A DNA stretch of 64,000 bases from Stratiolaelaps scimitus (Eukaryota; Arthropoda; Arachnida; Mesostigmata; Laelapidae): positions 976,501 to 1,040,500 of the forward strand of contig JABWDB010000019.1 of the NCBI GenBank assembly GCA_019614645.1, in the 5' to 3' direction. The notes beneath the pieces were generated by a model, which was given only the letters and a program-made list of their open reading frames with translations, had not been told where the DNA came from and did not search any database. This document shows, piece after piece, positions 11,851 to 25,308 of this stretch (position 1 is its first letter; each line of letters opens with the position of its first letter). The position numbers and the translations under genes are program-made.

Positions 11851-13586
11851 CGCTCACGACAGTGATGAGAGCGACGGAAGCACTTCCGCGAAACTCGTAT
11901 ACGATCCTATCCAATGCAAGCATCCTATACAAGCTTGACCGCGACGACGGTGGCAGCACCGTCCACCGTTCATCCTCCATAGTGAATCCGAACAGTCAGT
12001 TGAGTCAACTGTGAGTCGAATTCGCGAGGTTTCTCTCTCTCTCACTCTCTCACTGTCTCTCTCTATCTCTCTTTGCCAGGCCGCCAAATACCGCGTTGAA
12101 TGCCACACTTCAGAGAAGCACAGTTAGTTAGTTGTATGCGCGTCGTCATCCGCTACGCTGCTTCGGGCCGGCTGCACACAGCACGTGGTCCAGCTCGGGA
12201 CCACTTGCCCAGTGCTATCCTACTATGCATATCTATAATATTATAAGGCTGCGTAACTGCGATGTGATGAGCAGTTAACTCGAGCCGGCGAGCTGCACAA
12301 TTCTCTGTCTCTCCCTCTCTCCTTCTTGCTCGCTCTGCTTCATAGAGCATTCTACTACAAATTTACTGCCTGGACAAATTATTCGGCCTAGCGATCTGTC
12401 GTTGTCATTGTCGTCCACATATACGCCTACGCGCCTAACAAACGTGCGCGCTCGTCTGTCTAAGCCTCTCTCACGCTCGCTGTCGGCTGCCAAGGGGGTC
12501 GCTGCCGGACGCGGGTGAGGAGCGAAGGTCGACCCACGGGGGGGGCTGACTGCCACTATTACAACTACCCCGCGGTACTCTTCGCTACGGAACAGAGTTC
12601 ACCCCCGTGATAATCATAGCTTGGCGCCATGTAACCTATAACACAATACGTGAATTATTATTACTAATGAATCCGAGTGAATAGCGGTAGAATAGCCGCA
12701 GTATTTACTATTCAATTAGTTAGTTAATTATGTACACGTGTAGTCGTATATGAGCGTGTGTGTGTCAGTGTGCGCGTGTGTAGCGTGTATAATACATTTT
12801 ACGCCCCGTACGAAAAAAATCTGTTTAAGTGCGCCGGCCATTTAATTATCCACTACCAGTGCAAGTAAATTGCCCGCGTTCTAGATCCGTTCTGTTAGTA
12901 ACATCTGGCATCGAACAACGTGAACAAAAATGATCCGCCTGCAACGACGAACCTCCGTAGAAATTCGTTTTTAATGAGATATTTGCCAACATCCATTTTT
13001 GGATTGAATATAGATTGCGTTTCGCCAGCGAATTGGCTGCTTTCGCGGTGAAGACACGCAAAGAAGATGATCCTATTTCGTACTTGATGGAGAATCATTC
13101 AACATAGAATATCTGACGTATGTAACATATCATATCCGAATTATGACGTTTGTGCTCAATACATTCGCAACCTTGTTCGCAGGACGTGTCAGGTCAGTTG
13201 CTAATACAGTGGAACGATCTGCCCGGCGTCTCTCTTGGTCGATTCCGCGCCTCATCCCACAAGAAAACCGCCACACTTTGCTAGTGGCCCGCTGAAGCGC
13301 TCCGGCACTTCGTCTGAAATCTGTTCGCGATTGGCTACATTGGGCCGAAGTTGTCAGCTCCATCGAACTTCCATCGGTCGCCCTATCGGCAGTGGCCCAA
13401 CGAGGCAGCCACCACGTCCGTGTTCGTTAGATTAGCGAAAGCGTTCACGGAAGGCCTCTGCCGATGGGAAGTTTTTGTTGTTGTTCAGAGAACTGCGATG
13501 CCGTCTTTTTTTGACTATCGCAATTGGCTCGCGCCAATGCTCTGGGTTACGGCCAAACAGCTGTTAATACGTTGTTATTGTTGGTG

Positions 13587-13614
13587 GTGCTGCTGCTGCT
13601 GCTGCTGCTGCTGG
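13587..13614. repeat. (TGC)n trinucleotide repeat
   Basis: About nine TGC/CTG units. The plus-strand ORF reads this as Cys or Leu runs and the minus-strand ORF as Ser runs. None of these frames has other coding evidence. Confidence 0.9.
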
Positions 13615-16400
13615 TGGTCCCGAGTAAAAGGAGCGCCTGCGTAAAACGTGATTTCCCCGTGCCGATGATTGTCCTGTTTACAGATTTCGCGAAAGCGTTG
13701 GCCTGAACACACTCACTGGCATTTCTACATATTGATGGTAACGGAACGAGCGAACATCTTCTCACGCGGGTTCTTGCCACCGTCGGCGGAGCCACACATT
13801 CGACTGCCGTTGGCAAAAAAATTGGCCGTCACAGGTCCGAGTTCGTGGTGGACTAGCGCCGTGCGAAGTTCATCTATTTCATTTTTTTTTCTGGTCCACT
13901 CATCTTTGTTGGTCTCGGATCGAAAAGTTAACGCCACTTAAGGTGTCGCTGTGCGCCTCTCTCTACCGTGGTGGGAGTATATTTGTCGGAGAGTCGAATG
14001 ACAAGCTTATGCCTGTCGTAGGTTTTACATCGTTTCTATTAGGTCTTAGGTCGACTGTAGTTGTCGGTAGATTTCTCATCAAGACGTTGTTTAATAAGTC
14101 GCCGCTATTTGTATAGGACACGGTTTCGACTCTTTGAAAATTAACCATAACTAAATATTTTGCTCCGTTCGTTGCGCGAGTCTCCTCTGCTGCATTCAAC
14201 CAATTGTTTGATTGATTGATTGAGATGCTCGTCTATCCTATACGTGACGATAGTTAAGTATCGGCCAGACCACGGCGAGACTTTGCCGAGAGTTGCAGAT
14301 ATTAGAAAACCATATTGAGTCTATACTGCATATTTCACCACATTGCATATGAACGCGTGCATCACTTCCGAGTCGAATGACGAAATCAGAATGACTAAAA
14401 GCAGCATTCGACTAGTGCATGCAAATCTAGTCTATTCAAATCGTTCTCCACAAGTGACATTCGTTCGTTACGGTTGATCGAACTCCACGCAGATCATACA
14501 CGCTTACTTTTAATGAAACTCACCCACCGCAAAAACACGGACAAAGTGGCTACCGCCAGAAACGGAGCGACTGCATCGTATACAGGGAAGTCGAGCTCTG
14601 CTGATTAACAAGTGCGCTAATCAATACTCGGATCCAAGCTCAACACGTGTCGCAATATCTCACGCAATATGTCAGCGGAGCTCAATACTGAGCGTTCCCT
14701 CTGCTCTGCTGTGGCCGTCATCCGCACCAGCGCTTGGGTCGGTCTGCCAAGCCACTCATCTATAACGCATATCTCACATATCATTGTATTCTATTCCGAC
14801 GCCATAAACTGCGTCCTGTACATCAGCCAATGCACAGAACGTCTCGAATCAACGCCTTTACGTTGATCCTGTTGACACGCTCGCCTCGCCAACGCCAAGT
14901 GTCGTTCTCACTGGCAATTTCATTTGTCTAGTTTCTGCCACAGGTCGAGTGCCGCCCCGCTCAGCAGGTACCTGTCTATGTCCGCGCGCATAGCGTTTAC
15001 TGCAGGGAAAGAAAAAAAAACACCGTATTTACATAACATGTCTAACGCGGTTAAAGCGCTAACGTTCGCAGACAATTGCACCACAGACTAGCACTGATAC
15101 ACAATGGTAACGTCCGCATATGACTGACCACATCAGCCAGCCGAGACTTCGTAGTCATTGACACATTCGGTCAGAAGTGGAGCCGAATTGTTCGCGAGCT
15201 ATTATGATATTCCGGAGACCACTCATTCAGCCATCAGACATGTAGGTAGGCCATCTGCATGAGTTGAAAACATCGCCACGGAGCAGGGCGATCACCTTCT
15301 GGACAGTGTTTTTACATAATAATGCAATAATGCCGCGACGGCGGCTGCTGCTGCTGCGATAGCATAACCCAACAACAACCAGAGCAGCAGGACTGGTAGT
15401 AGAATATAATCATATGTAGATGTAACGATAATGATCTCATAGATTCGCACTCTGGCAGACACACCGACGCACGTTAGCCGTGCAACAGAAACAGGGCCTA
15501 TGTTTGCTCGCTCTTAAACAGAGGTTCTGTTTGATGTTTGTTCGGCCGGCTCAGCCTGTACCTGCGTCCGTTTGAACGTCTGTCTGGCCGCATGCCGGTT
15601 CGCTTACTAGCGAGAGAGAGAGAGGGAGGGAGAGAGAGGATATATCTATGCTTATGGCTGTCTATACAGTATCTATCAGTGTGAGTGTATGGCTGAGTGT
15701 AACGAGGTTTCGAGTCGGGAGCGCCCGTAATGGCTGGTTATTATGGCTTATTATGGCCCAGCAGGGAGATCACTTCCTTCCTGGGGAGATACGCGACCTT
15801 AACCGTTTCTACTGCTATTGCTACAACCTCTACGCTATGACCACCACTGGCGCGCGACTATCATATATCGATACTTTGATTCTCTAATTTCTGCTGCTGC
15901 TGCTGCGTCCACGTGCTTCTAGTGCTGCTATGCGAGTGAATACATAAGGGAGTACTCGTTTGGGGGGGGGGGTAATGCACAATTTGCTGCAGCTTCGCGC
16001 TGCGATAGCCCAGTGATGGCAGCGGATATGCCCGCATAGGGTGACGGCGATGAGGAGATTCCGGGGTGTCTCGGGTCGGTGTAAATATACAATATACATT
16101 TATTAACGATAGAGTGTAGTCCTAGTCGTGCAGCGAACAGTGGCGTACAATTAGTATCTCCTACTTAGTGTAGGAATGGCTACCCCGGACACATTGTACG
16201 CTTGTAGGCGCTCTATGTAAAAATGATGGCGACCTGTCCTTTGAAGTCGTCCTCCACCTATACCTCCGTAGTTTTGTCGGCTAGCAATCCTTAATTAAAC
16301 AAACAACATATGTATCATCGTATCTGAATCGTGGCTGAAATTGGTACCAATACACAATTCTGAAATTTTCAACCCAGCTGTATTTAAACAAACACATGTA

Positions 16401-16487
16401 CAATAACAATTAATAACCAGACAGCTAAAACTATGTGTACGGAGAGGCGAACAGTTTTAGCTGTCTGGTTATTATTATTGTTGTTGT
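16401..16487. repeat. Long hairpin, about 32-bp stem
   Basis: Arms at about 16401-16432 and 16453-16487 are inverted copies. The inner 22 bases (AATAACCAGACAGCTAAAAC region) pair perfectly. The outer 10 pair with one mismatch and a 2-base slip. The loop of 20 bases (16433-16452) is unrelated sequence. The size and shape would fit a microRNA-type precursor or a minimal palindromic element. No bulge pattern or conserved seed was recognised, so the class is open. Confidence 0.85.
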
Positions 16488-16512
16488 CATATATATATAT
16501 ATATGACAACAA
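16481..16512. repeat. TA-core palindrome abutting the hairpin
   Basis: TTGTTGTC and GACAACAA arms surround about 16 bp of AT. It shares its left arm with the end of the preceding hairpin, so the two palindromes are nested end to end. Confidence 0.9.
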
Positions 16513-19500
16513 TGTAGATAATATATTCACGGTGGTTCACCGCTGCTTCTACAGCGACATGCATACACATAAACTATGAACTGGTAGACTTTGTTCGCAA
16601 ATTCTTACTGTTCCCGTTCCGCTCGAAGGAGTCCGCTCTGACGTTGTCATAGCATACTTTCTTAGTTCAACTTAAACAGGTTGTATTATATTGTAGTTCT
16701 AGTAGTAAATATATCTGCCTGTTTCAAGCCAATTGTGCTCAAATAACAATGGTCTACGCCGGCGATCTGTTCCATACCGCGCAACGCGCACTGGTGTAGC
16801 GGCAAAAATTTACCCGAACGAATACCGACGCTCGCCTTTCACATTCGGCCGTCAAAGACAAATGGAGTGCTGTCGTAGGTCTCTACGACTACCGGCGAAG
16901 CTGCGAGGGACATAAGAACTCTGCAGCGATACTATGGGATCTCATAGCCGTACCGTGTGTGGCTGTGGTAGGTGTGCTGTTTGCGAATATTGAAAAACAC
17001 TATAATTTTGTTATTATCGTGTCGGCGTCTTTGTGCCTTCGCTCAGCCGTACATTGTATTGTATAGGAATGGGAGTAACTGTTCGTGTGGAATTGTGGCA
17101 GATCGAAATCCGGTCTGTTGATGAGAGAGAGAGAGGGGGCTCGCCTAGAGCGATATTTGCTTGCTGTCAATTTCGAGTTGGCTATTCTGCATGTGATTCT
17201 CTACCTCTCGGGAGTGCACGTTATTTAAATTCGATCGAAGCGAATGTCATGTATTTTGGTGAAACTTTTGAAGGGGAAATTGTATGCATCTAAAATATGT
17301 ATCAGAATATAGAAATAAATAACCAGATAGAAGCCCTAGATGTAACTCGAGACGTTTGCGCAAATATCATTAATACGTAGCTAATTAATCCTACAATACA
17401 CTTCAGCGTCACATTCAACAACTTCGCCTGCCAGGTTTGAGTCAGTTCGCAGTCTCTGCCAGCGAAAATATTTACACGAACTCACTTGCGAAATGCGATC
17501 CAATCTCAGTCAAGTTTGTTTTAACTTGAAACTTCAGAACCGTTTCTAACTTTTCTATGTTAACTGGATTATGTTATACCTAGGTAAAAGTGATTATGTT
17601 ATATCATTTAGTTGTGAACCCTTGAAATGTTTACAACGGATGCCCAAGACACCAGAAGGTAGTAGGTTCAACGCACCTTAACTATTGTGCCCCTTGTATC
17701 AATAGAGGTTTCTTAATCAGTCCAGCGCGCTATACTTCAATTTGCTCAGCATTGAGCGTTATTCATTAACGTCGTTCGTTGTCAGTTATCCCATTCTGGT
17801 GATCTATCGTAGGTCGTCGGAAATAGACTATCCAACGGCAAGATTCAAAGCAAATTAGACACGATGCAAATTGAATTTGCCTGATTTTCCTTATTAGTAT
17901 CGCGCTTGACTCGCGCCGCAGTTCTGAATCTATCTATGAATGTGCTCATCATCGTTGTCAACACGAACAGCGGCTTGGGTCACCGACGTAAATGGCCACG
18001 CGGGGCGGTCCATCCGTAATGCAGCCACCAATCGACACTGTTACATCCTTCGTCCTGTCGTTAGCAATCTCGTGCGATGGCGTCGGCACATCTTTGGAAT
18101 AGCAAATTACCGCAGAGCTATCGTAAACTTGTCAGAGAGAAATGAAATCTCTGAGCAGCGGAGAACGGTTCCCCTTCTGCTGTTGTCGTGATCGAAAAAG
18201 TGTCAAAAAGTGTCCAAAAAAAAGGCCAAAAAGTGTCCCGCCAAAATCTCGATCGCAACGGCTTTCCTTAACTATTACTTTGGTTTAAGTACACATACAT
18301 TTCTTGTTCCATGGGTCAGCTTTTCGACCGCTCATTCCAACCCTACGCCGCCTTTTCTTATTGTTATTACCAAACAACTCGTACTACCTGATCACCCTTT
18401 TGAATCTCGTTCAGCCCACTGTGTCCGCAGCAGCAGCAGTCGAGATACAAGTCGCAACCCGCAGCTATGGTATTCCCGGATATGACGCAACCGCGCTGTA
18501 ATTGCAAGGTAATTGCGTACGTGCCACTCGACTTGATCGCTTCGTTCATGTGATACATATAACCACAACAGGGACCCCCCTTCCACCCTTGTTTTTGCTC
18601 AACAACAGCAGCAGCAACAAGCATGTTTGTTTCTTGCCATTTGAATTTAATCGTTCTGCTAACTATTACGTTATTGTCACTGTCATTGTCGCTCTGCTGG
18701 CAGCACTATGCCGGCTCAACAACGGCAAGCAATACCAGCCTGTCTACACACTACTATCTATTCGCACGCAAGTATTGTATTATGTGCTAGATGCGCGAAA
18801 TTATGCGTCGAAAAACAAAAGCGCATCATTTCGGTCCGCAGACGAACGACAATAACTAGCTGTAGCTATGCAGCTGGACGGTCGTCCCACCAACACTATA
18901 GATATTCCTCTCTTTGGATGCTGCCTGCGCCATTATCTCATTGTTTGTTGTTAGTCCTCACTGTACGACAACACGACAGACCAATGGATGAGACCTCATC
19001 GCGTGATGAGACGGGGGGCAACCACATGGGAAGTGCGCTCAAAATAGGCGGCGGGTTAAATCTGGAAATTTGGAACCTCGCCCAGATCTCCGAAACAACT
19101 GAACAAACAAAAACAACTCAAAAAAAAAAAGAAACAAAAAGCGTAAAGTAATCAATGATGGGGAGCGGCGAATGGTTGAAATGACGCGGCGGACCAATCT
19201 GTACGAGTTCGTCGTAGAATATTTCGATCCCTGATTCAAAGAGATCGACACCAACCTTCATCTACATATGTTCAACAGACAGAAGGCAGGGGAGGGGCCA
19301 ACTGTAGGCTCACAGTGTGATAATCAGCAGAGCAGCAACTGAACGGATGCTATTTTAACTGTAGTTGTTCAATAGCAAAAACTACGTTTTTTTTCCATTC
19401 ATATCTGCGATTTTTTCTTTCAGATCTGCGACCCCAACTGTTTCCTCTCTCTTCGTAGCGCTTTTGTTTCGTCCCAGTGTAGGCCTGCTTGTGCTGTCCG

Positions 19501-19999
19501 CCAACCCCCCGCTTGACTATACGCATGCTGGCTTCAGGAAATCTTCTCGAGCTAGACCCGAACACCGCGGTTTGCCTTACGATCCATCGCCTCGCCTGCT
19601 TCACATACATTGCTCGATCGTTCTCACGGCCAATGAACATTCGTAAAATAGATCGAGCCAAAAAAAACACACACACACACACAATACACAGATCGTACTT
19701 GCAATAACCACAACAACTACAACGAGCGAGCATTTCGAGTACTGTCCGATTTCCCGTAAAGTGGAACTATTCGCCACTCGACACAACACGCACACATCGG
19801 CATTTTGGTCATGACTTCGCAACGCTTCTCCTCACATCACCATGAAGCCATCCCCTGATCCGGTGGTTGTTGCTGTTGCTGTTGTTGTTCGGACGAGCCA
19901 TCGCCGTCGGTGCCGCCTCAGTCCCGGCGCTGTTCGGAATGACCAAACAAACAACGCACTTGTAGCGATCGTGCGGCGTCGGGCGAGTCCCGTTACAGA
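16513..19999. other. Mixed sequence, no supported gene
   Basis: No recognisable protein on either strand. Notable are repeated AAAAGTGTC blocks at 18197-18238, an A-rich patch at 19115-19140 and a CA tract at about 19668-19682. Frames of 90-150 codons near 18500-19150 and 19350-19730 are dominated by repeats or lack any motif. Confidence 0.45.
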
Positions 20000-20830
20000 T
20001 TGTTGTTGATGTTTTCGCGTCTCTGCCAGCACTGCTGTCGTTGATGTACTGCCGCTACCTGGTGTACAATAGTGACCGCGCTCGCTCGCTCGTCATCTGC
20101 CGACCGGTCGTCATCCACCGCTGGCCGAGAGCGAGGTCGAGTGTACGAAGCCGAAGCCATCCGCCCGAAGAAAATATGATCGTCGTATGCGCTGGACACA
20201 GCAGATGCAAGTTGGCGTGGTGTCAATTAAGCCGCGTCCGCGAGCCGGCCGCAGCCTTAGTTCGACCATCGTTGGCGATCGATGCAGCGCGCTTTGCAAT
20301 GCCTCGCCGGCGACCAACCACGGTTCATTGCAGCGCGTTGTCGTGCTGCTCGCGATGCAGTGCATGTTTTTCTTTCTTGACGTTGCCGCTCTCGCGCATT
20401 TTCCTTCCCATTTGTTCTAGTTAGTTGCCTCCTCATGATATTGTTACTGAAGGGGTGGATGCGGCAGCTTGGAATAGCGGCGGCGGCGGCGACGATTGTG
20501 CTGACAGACGCACGAACAGAGACACACACAGAGAAAGACACAGAGGAACAGACGAGGCTAATCGACACGCTAGCCAACTTGTCGCTTGGGACGTCGTGAC
20601 TCCCTGAAAGGCATAATAATAATAATAGGCAGCGTTTGTTTTTTTTTTGTTTGTTTGACGAGGACCGCGCGGCCACAAATGGCCTGCCCACAACGACGGC
20701 AGCGGTCGCCGCCACGAAGCGGATACGGTTTTCACGCGGTCTGCCGAACGTGGCGAACGTATTCGGCCTTTGTTCACAGAGCGTGATAACAACGACGACG
20801 ACAACGAGGTTGAACGAACGCTGATCATTT
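20000..20830. other. CpG-rich block
   Basis: C+G and CpG content is high compared with both flanks, with GGC/GAC trinucleotide patches near 20475-20492 and 20782-20806. Four or more long frames overlap on both strands, including 245 codons on the minus strand with Val, Ser and Thr runs. That is what GC-rich non-coding DNA produces. A promoter or untranslated first exon is possible. Confidence 0.25.
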
Positions 20831-22142
20831 TGTGTTCTCTTCTGCTGGAACCACGATTTGAAAATGGTTACACTCTCTTGAATACGGACGGCAATGTAGT
20901 TGAGCAGGCGATGAAACGTGTCGCGGGATGGGTGGGTAGGTGTGGGGGGGGCGGGTATGTTTGCAGGAAAATGCCTCAAGAATTGGGAATCCATGTATTT
21001 CTTTGGTGAGCGTGATGCTGAAGAAATGTAGCAGTCCGACTTCTAACCGGTTAACAAACGCCTCTTGATGGATGGGTGGAGTTTTGCGTGGTGGTGTTGT
21101 CGATGAATACTAAATACAGATAGAGTTATAGAAATGTAGCATTATACACATATGTCAAATATGGTAAACAGCCGTTGGCGCGAATCGGCTAAAAGCGGCT
21201 CATGCCGATGATGTTGGCTGAGGTACCAAACTTAACCCGGCAGGTGTTATGAAATTTTCATTCTGTTTCACTTAACTCAATATATATATATATATATACA
21301 TATTTCATAAATCCTTGAAGTACCTTATATATATATATATATATAGTATACAACTTGAGACTAACGAGAGGTTCTGTTTCATAAACGGCGCGTGTTTCAC
21401 GTCGTCATCAACGTGACCTCCCACAGCTAGCGATATACAGCTGGTGATTCATATACTGTTGATCAGCGAGCCTAATCAGCAGGAATGGGTGAACTTTAAA
21501 GATACTAATTCTATTTCATATGTTTCTCTTTTTATTCCTAATGGCGATTATTAGTGTCCCTCGTAGAAGCCATCAGCGTCGCTGCAGTTGCCTATGGCGC
21601 GGGATGACATATAATCTTTAGCAAAAACATTTCATTTAAGGATAATCGACGTAGTTATTGAATGTGTGAAAACATGCCTAACCAGGCATAACTCTTTCCA
21701 CAAAAAATGTTAACCCTCCCGACACGAAGTGCTAAAGGGCGACCCTGTTGTCAATCCCACCGTATCGGGAATCGAGAGGATGAGTGTCATTTCTGCCACA
21801 ATACCAAAGCCTGTGTACTCGTTCTGTTAGCTCGGTTATGGTTACGACGAACCGAGACGGGGACCCAAACAAACCCGGCTTAACCCACATCCGGAGACCT
21901 CGAGACCGCAAACACGAAACGTCCCCTCGAACCACAGTCCTTCTGCGTAAGACTCCCACTAGCAACAAAGCGGCTACTCGCGTAAACTGCTATTCTGGAC
22001 TCGTGACAGCAGCTCAACAGCGACTCCGCAGCGCAGGGCGCTGACCGCAGAAGACCTTTATGCAAGACGTCAAGACGTCGTTGCTTTTTGCAGTTTTGTA
22101 TCTATGCGTCAGGCTATTCGCGTCTCTGTTTATCATTCGAGT

Positions 22143-22179
22143 AATAGGAAAAAAGTATATATATATACTTTTTCCTATT
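22143..22179. repeat. Palindrome with (TA)n core
   Basis: AATAGGAAAAAAG and CTTTTTCCTATT arms (one extra A in the left arm) flank a short TATATATATA core. The whole element is 37 bp and essentially self-complementary. Confidence 0.92.
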
Positions 22180-22837
22180 GCCAGAATAATAAACAGAATG
22201 ATAGCATCTTTTTAGAGCATACATATTTTAAGAGCTAAGCTCCCGTGGTGGTGGGGGGGGTTTGTTCGACCATTTTTTTACCTGTTGAACGCAGCAAGCC
22301 TCGATAAAAGCCAGTGGAAGAGCAACAAAAGGCAGGCTGGCTGGCAGGCAAGCAGGCAGGCAGACGTTCAGTGTTGCATTGAGATGTGTCAGGGCCAATA
22401 TTCGTTAGGAGCGAGAAATGGCTAGACGGCCTGGGGCCTGCTTTCGGCCACCGTCTAGATGATATTATATTACGGCGCGGAAGAAGGATGGAACAGCTCA
22501 AGCCGTCTCGCGTGGAGGCTAACCTCGCCCAATACTATACCAGGGCTAAAGTCGACTGACGAAGGCTGTCTGACCTGTTCACTGCCGGCAAGATCTGAAA
22601 GCTTGCTCCCGAGGGGTTGGGCCATCGCACAAAGAACGAGGACCGACCCATCTCTCGCTCAGTTGTGTTGCTGCTGGCGAAAAGCCGCTGTCGTGGCCTC
22701 GGTCTCCGTGCATGGGACGCTCCTCCCCAAATTGCTGCTCAGTGGAGGATCTCGGTGTATTGGCGGCCTTCTGTGACGATATATTGCCGACTCATCCGTT
22801 TAGAGGTCATTGGTTGGACATTCTGCACCTTTTGTAG

Positions 22838-22898
22838 GCATACATACGAAGGCATAGCAATCTGTGCAGCACGGCGCGTCCAGACAACGCTAACAAAA
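22838..22898 (+). other. Possible 61-bp internal exon
   Basis: It is bracketed by a good acceptor (CTGCACCTTTTGTAG|GCA) and a strong donor (AACAAAA|GTAAGTT). Two of three frames are open through it. With no similarity and no neighbouring exon identified, this is a splice-signal observation only. In 64 kb such a pair can occur by chance. Confidence 0.12.
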
Positions 22899-23337
22899 GT
22901 AAGTTATTATATACATAGGATATTCGATATGGTCGCCGTTTGATCTAGATACGAAACCAAATCAGGTTATCAGAGCGCGCGTGCGGGCGTGTCCGCAACA
23001 CGACCAAAGTTCAAAATGCTACGAAGCTGTTCGATACTACTGGTGTCGAAACAAGAATGACATTTACGTGTTGATGTTCAATGTGAATTTGAGAGCGAGC
23101 CAAATGGAATCTTGTCGCTTGATGCAGATATTGTGTCCACACCTAGCGTTGCCTAAAGAAATGTTTTTCGAGCTGACCCTCGGCTGTTCCCAGGCTATCT
23201 GACAGGCCTCAGCTCTTAACCTTTCAGGTATTACTACGAGGATGACCTGTCGGAGTCACCTTTGCTTATTCTCTTCCTTCCTCGTACCTGGCGAGAATCT
23301 TCAGATAAAGAAAGATGATAAAGAACTCCAAAGATTC

Positions 23338-23417
23338 TACGCGTCTGACAGGATTTGAACCCGCGTCCGTCCCTCCGCTCTAGCAGTCCAAGAAGCTCAC
23401 CACTAGACCATCCAGTG
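23338..23417 (-). repeat. tRNA-like SINE head or tRNA pseudogene (Ser-like)
   Basis: On the minus strand there is an exact tRNA-style A box (TGGTCTAGTGG, 23410-23400) and a B box (GGTTCAAATCC, 23361-23351), 49 bp apart. Between them GGACTGCTA reads as an anticodon loop with GCT, as in serine tRNA, followed by a long variable-arm-like stretch. The T stem pairs only with G:U wobbles. The two acceptor halves do not pair, and the anticodon stem is broken, so it cannot be a working tRNA. A tRNA-derived SINE or pseudogene fits. No poly-A tail is obvious. Confidence 0.6.
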
Positions 23418-25286
23418 AACAAAATCCATCCAGTGCGTTGCCTGTATGCCACTAAGTAAACAAAAAAAGTAAAGGCGCTCCATCAGCACGCCGACGTCTG
23501 CGAGGAAGAGAGCCTGAGAGTCTGCGCCTTCCTACCATTGATGGATCTCTAAGCGCCAATTGCTCATCGGCCAATACTGGTGACGAACGACGAAAAGAGT
23601 AGATATGCCCACCCCGGCTGTGACACCCGTAATCTAAAGCGCACCATGCTCCATCTAGACGTCTCGAGCATGCATAATATTGGCGTACTCTCTCAGCTTG
23701 CTGCGTTGCGCCTTCCCGACACCTCACGAGTTTGGCGGGGGGGCCATTACTTCTGTGCCCGATGTGTTGGGGCCCATGAGAGAATCGACAGCAGGGCAGG
23801 GCCGGGCAGGACACAAAGTCTCAACGGGGACCGAGAGGAAACTGACTGACGGATGAACCAAGAAAATGCGATAAATCAATGAGTCTCCGCTGTCAAACTT
23901 GCTTTGCCGTGCTGGCAGAACTACTTCTACTAGTACTACTACTCTACTACAAGTACCTGGAGTGACTACTACGAGAGATTCGAGGAGGGCGAACTCGGCG
24001 GCCGGGGCTTACTCCGGGGGTCTAACGCGAGACAGAGAACAGCTCTTGTTCCCCGGTGGCGAGCGTGTCAAAGACGTGAGTCTCGATGTGCGACAGCACG
24101 GGGGGGAAAAAAACACGTCCGTAGCAAGAGAATGAATATATTTCTGGAAAGTGCCTACAGACATTGACATTATATCGATTGGCTGGAGACCTGACTGTCG
24201 ATAGGCCTCTTCTCCGAATAACAAAGCCATTCAATGAGTGTCCCAATGGTCGTTTTATAATCACATACACACACATACTGTACGCACGCATATATATAGT
24301 GCGGCAGCTATCTGCTTCCCCAATGAGCCATTGTAGAGATTTATCCGCTCTTTGTACTACTACTGCCTGATCGAGCGATCGATCGTTGTATGGCGGGGTG
24401 CGGGGGCTCCGGTGTCGAACAAGCTCCAATGGTGAGCGGTGAATACGCTCGGGGGCATCAGTTGTACAAAGCGTTTTATGCGAAGTAATGCGCAAGGTCG
24501 CTTTTGAATATGGTGGTGTAGAATAATATCTTTGAAATTTGCGATCGTTCGTAATTTGTTGGTAGCTTTGATTGTTACAATAGGGCAATCTCCCACTTCG
24601 TTATGGTCGTATGAAATAATCGTTTTTTTTTGGTTTTTGTTAATGATACATGCTGCATAATTGATAAGCGCGTACATCATATATCTTTATTCTACACACA
24701 TCACCCGCGCGATCCAATTTCAGTTCACCTCCCGAGCGAACGCACTGATTTACGAGCAACATTTTTGCCAAATAGCTATAATAATTATCACGCTGTTTGA
24801 ACGATTCCATCTGTGAACATGATATATGTATATCAATATGTCATGATAGGACTATAATTTTTTTCTTCATCTTTGCTCTACTAGAAACCTTAGAGCAAAC
24901 GGAACGTTTAGTCCAAATAACTACCAATTAAATGGCATCTTCCTGAACACAGCTCAACCAGATATGATTTTACAGCATGCGTTATTAGTGTTGTAATTTT
25001 TGCACAAACCCTGAAGGCTTCACGAATGTCCAGGGTACAATAGCACGCACCAGTATTGCGGTCCAATTCTTAAGGTGCTATCATACAACGGGCATGTCAC
25101 AGGGCTGTCGGTCCGGGTGCGCGCACCGCGGGCTGTGTGTATCGCGCACTTTCTTTTTGGCAGCAACAGACGCCAACCCAAACCGCTAAGGCAGCAGTCA
25201 CCAGTTTTGAAGCCAGGTTAGAGAATGTCATGTGGGCGTAAGACCATATTATGACCACGTTGCCTCTGCGCGCGAGGTGTGTGTCC

Positions 25287-25308
25287 GTGTGTGTGTGTGT
25301 GTGTGTGT
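25287..25308. repeat. (GT)n microsatellite
   Basis: About 22 bp of GT, preceded by GTGTGTCC. Minus-strand frames show His-Thr runs from it. Confidence 0.9.

Larger units (their letters stand above)
9881..16400. other. Long stretch without a supported gene
   Basis: Both strands were read here without finding a recognisable protein. It holds a GA/TA tract (11811-11850), a CT-rich patch on the plus strand (12030-12075), a TGC repeat (13587-13614), a GA patch near 15610-15638 and a G10 run at 15961-15970. The ORFs at 11065-11307 and 11473-11796 have no domain. The sequence is probably intronic or intergenic. Confidence 0.45.
20831..23330. other. Mixed sequence with TA tracts, one possible micro-exon
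   Basis: Contains TA tracts near 21281-21298 and 21328-21344, the palindrome at 22143 and a CAGG/GGCA-type tandem near 22330-22362. No family was recognised. A possible 61-bp exon at 22838-22898 is listed separately. Confidence 0.4.

Noticed and set aside
20257..20994. 245-codon minus-strand ORF
   Set aside because: It lies in a CpG-rich block where several frames on both strands are open; it shows Val, Ser and Ala runs from trinucleotide repeats and has no motif.
23338..23417. Functional serine tRNA gene
   Set aside because: Acceptor halves do not pair and the anticodon stem is broken, although the A and B boxes and the GCT loop are good.
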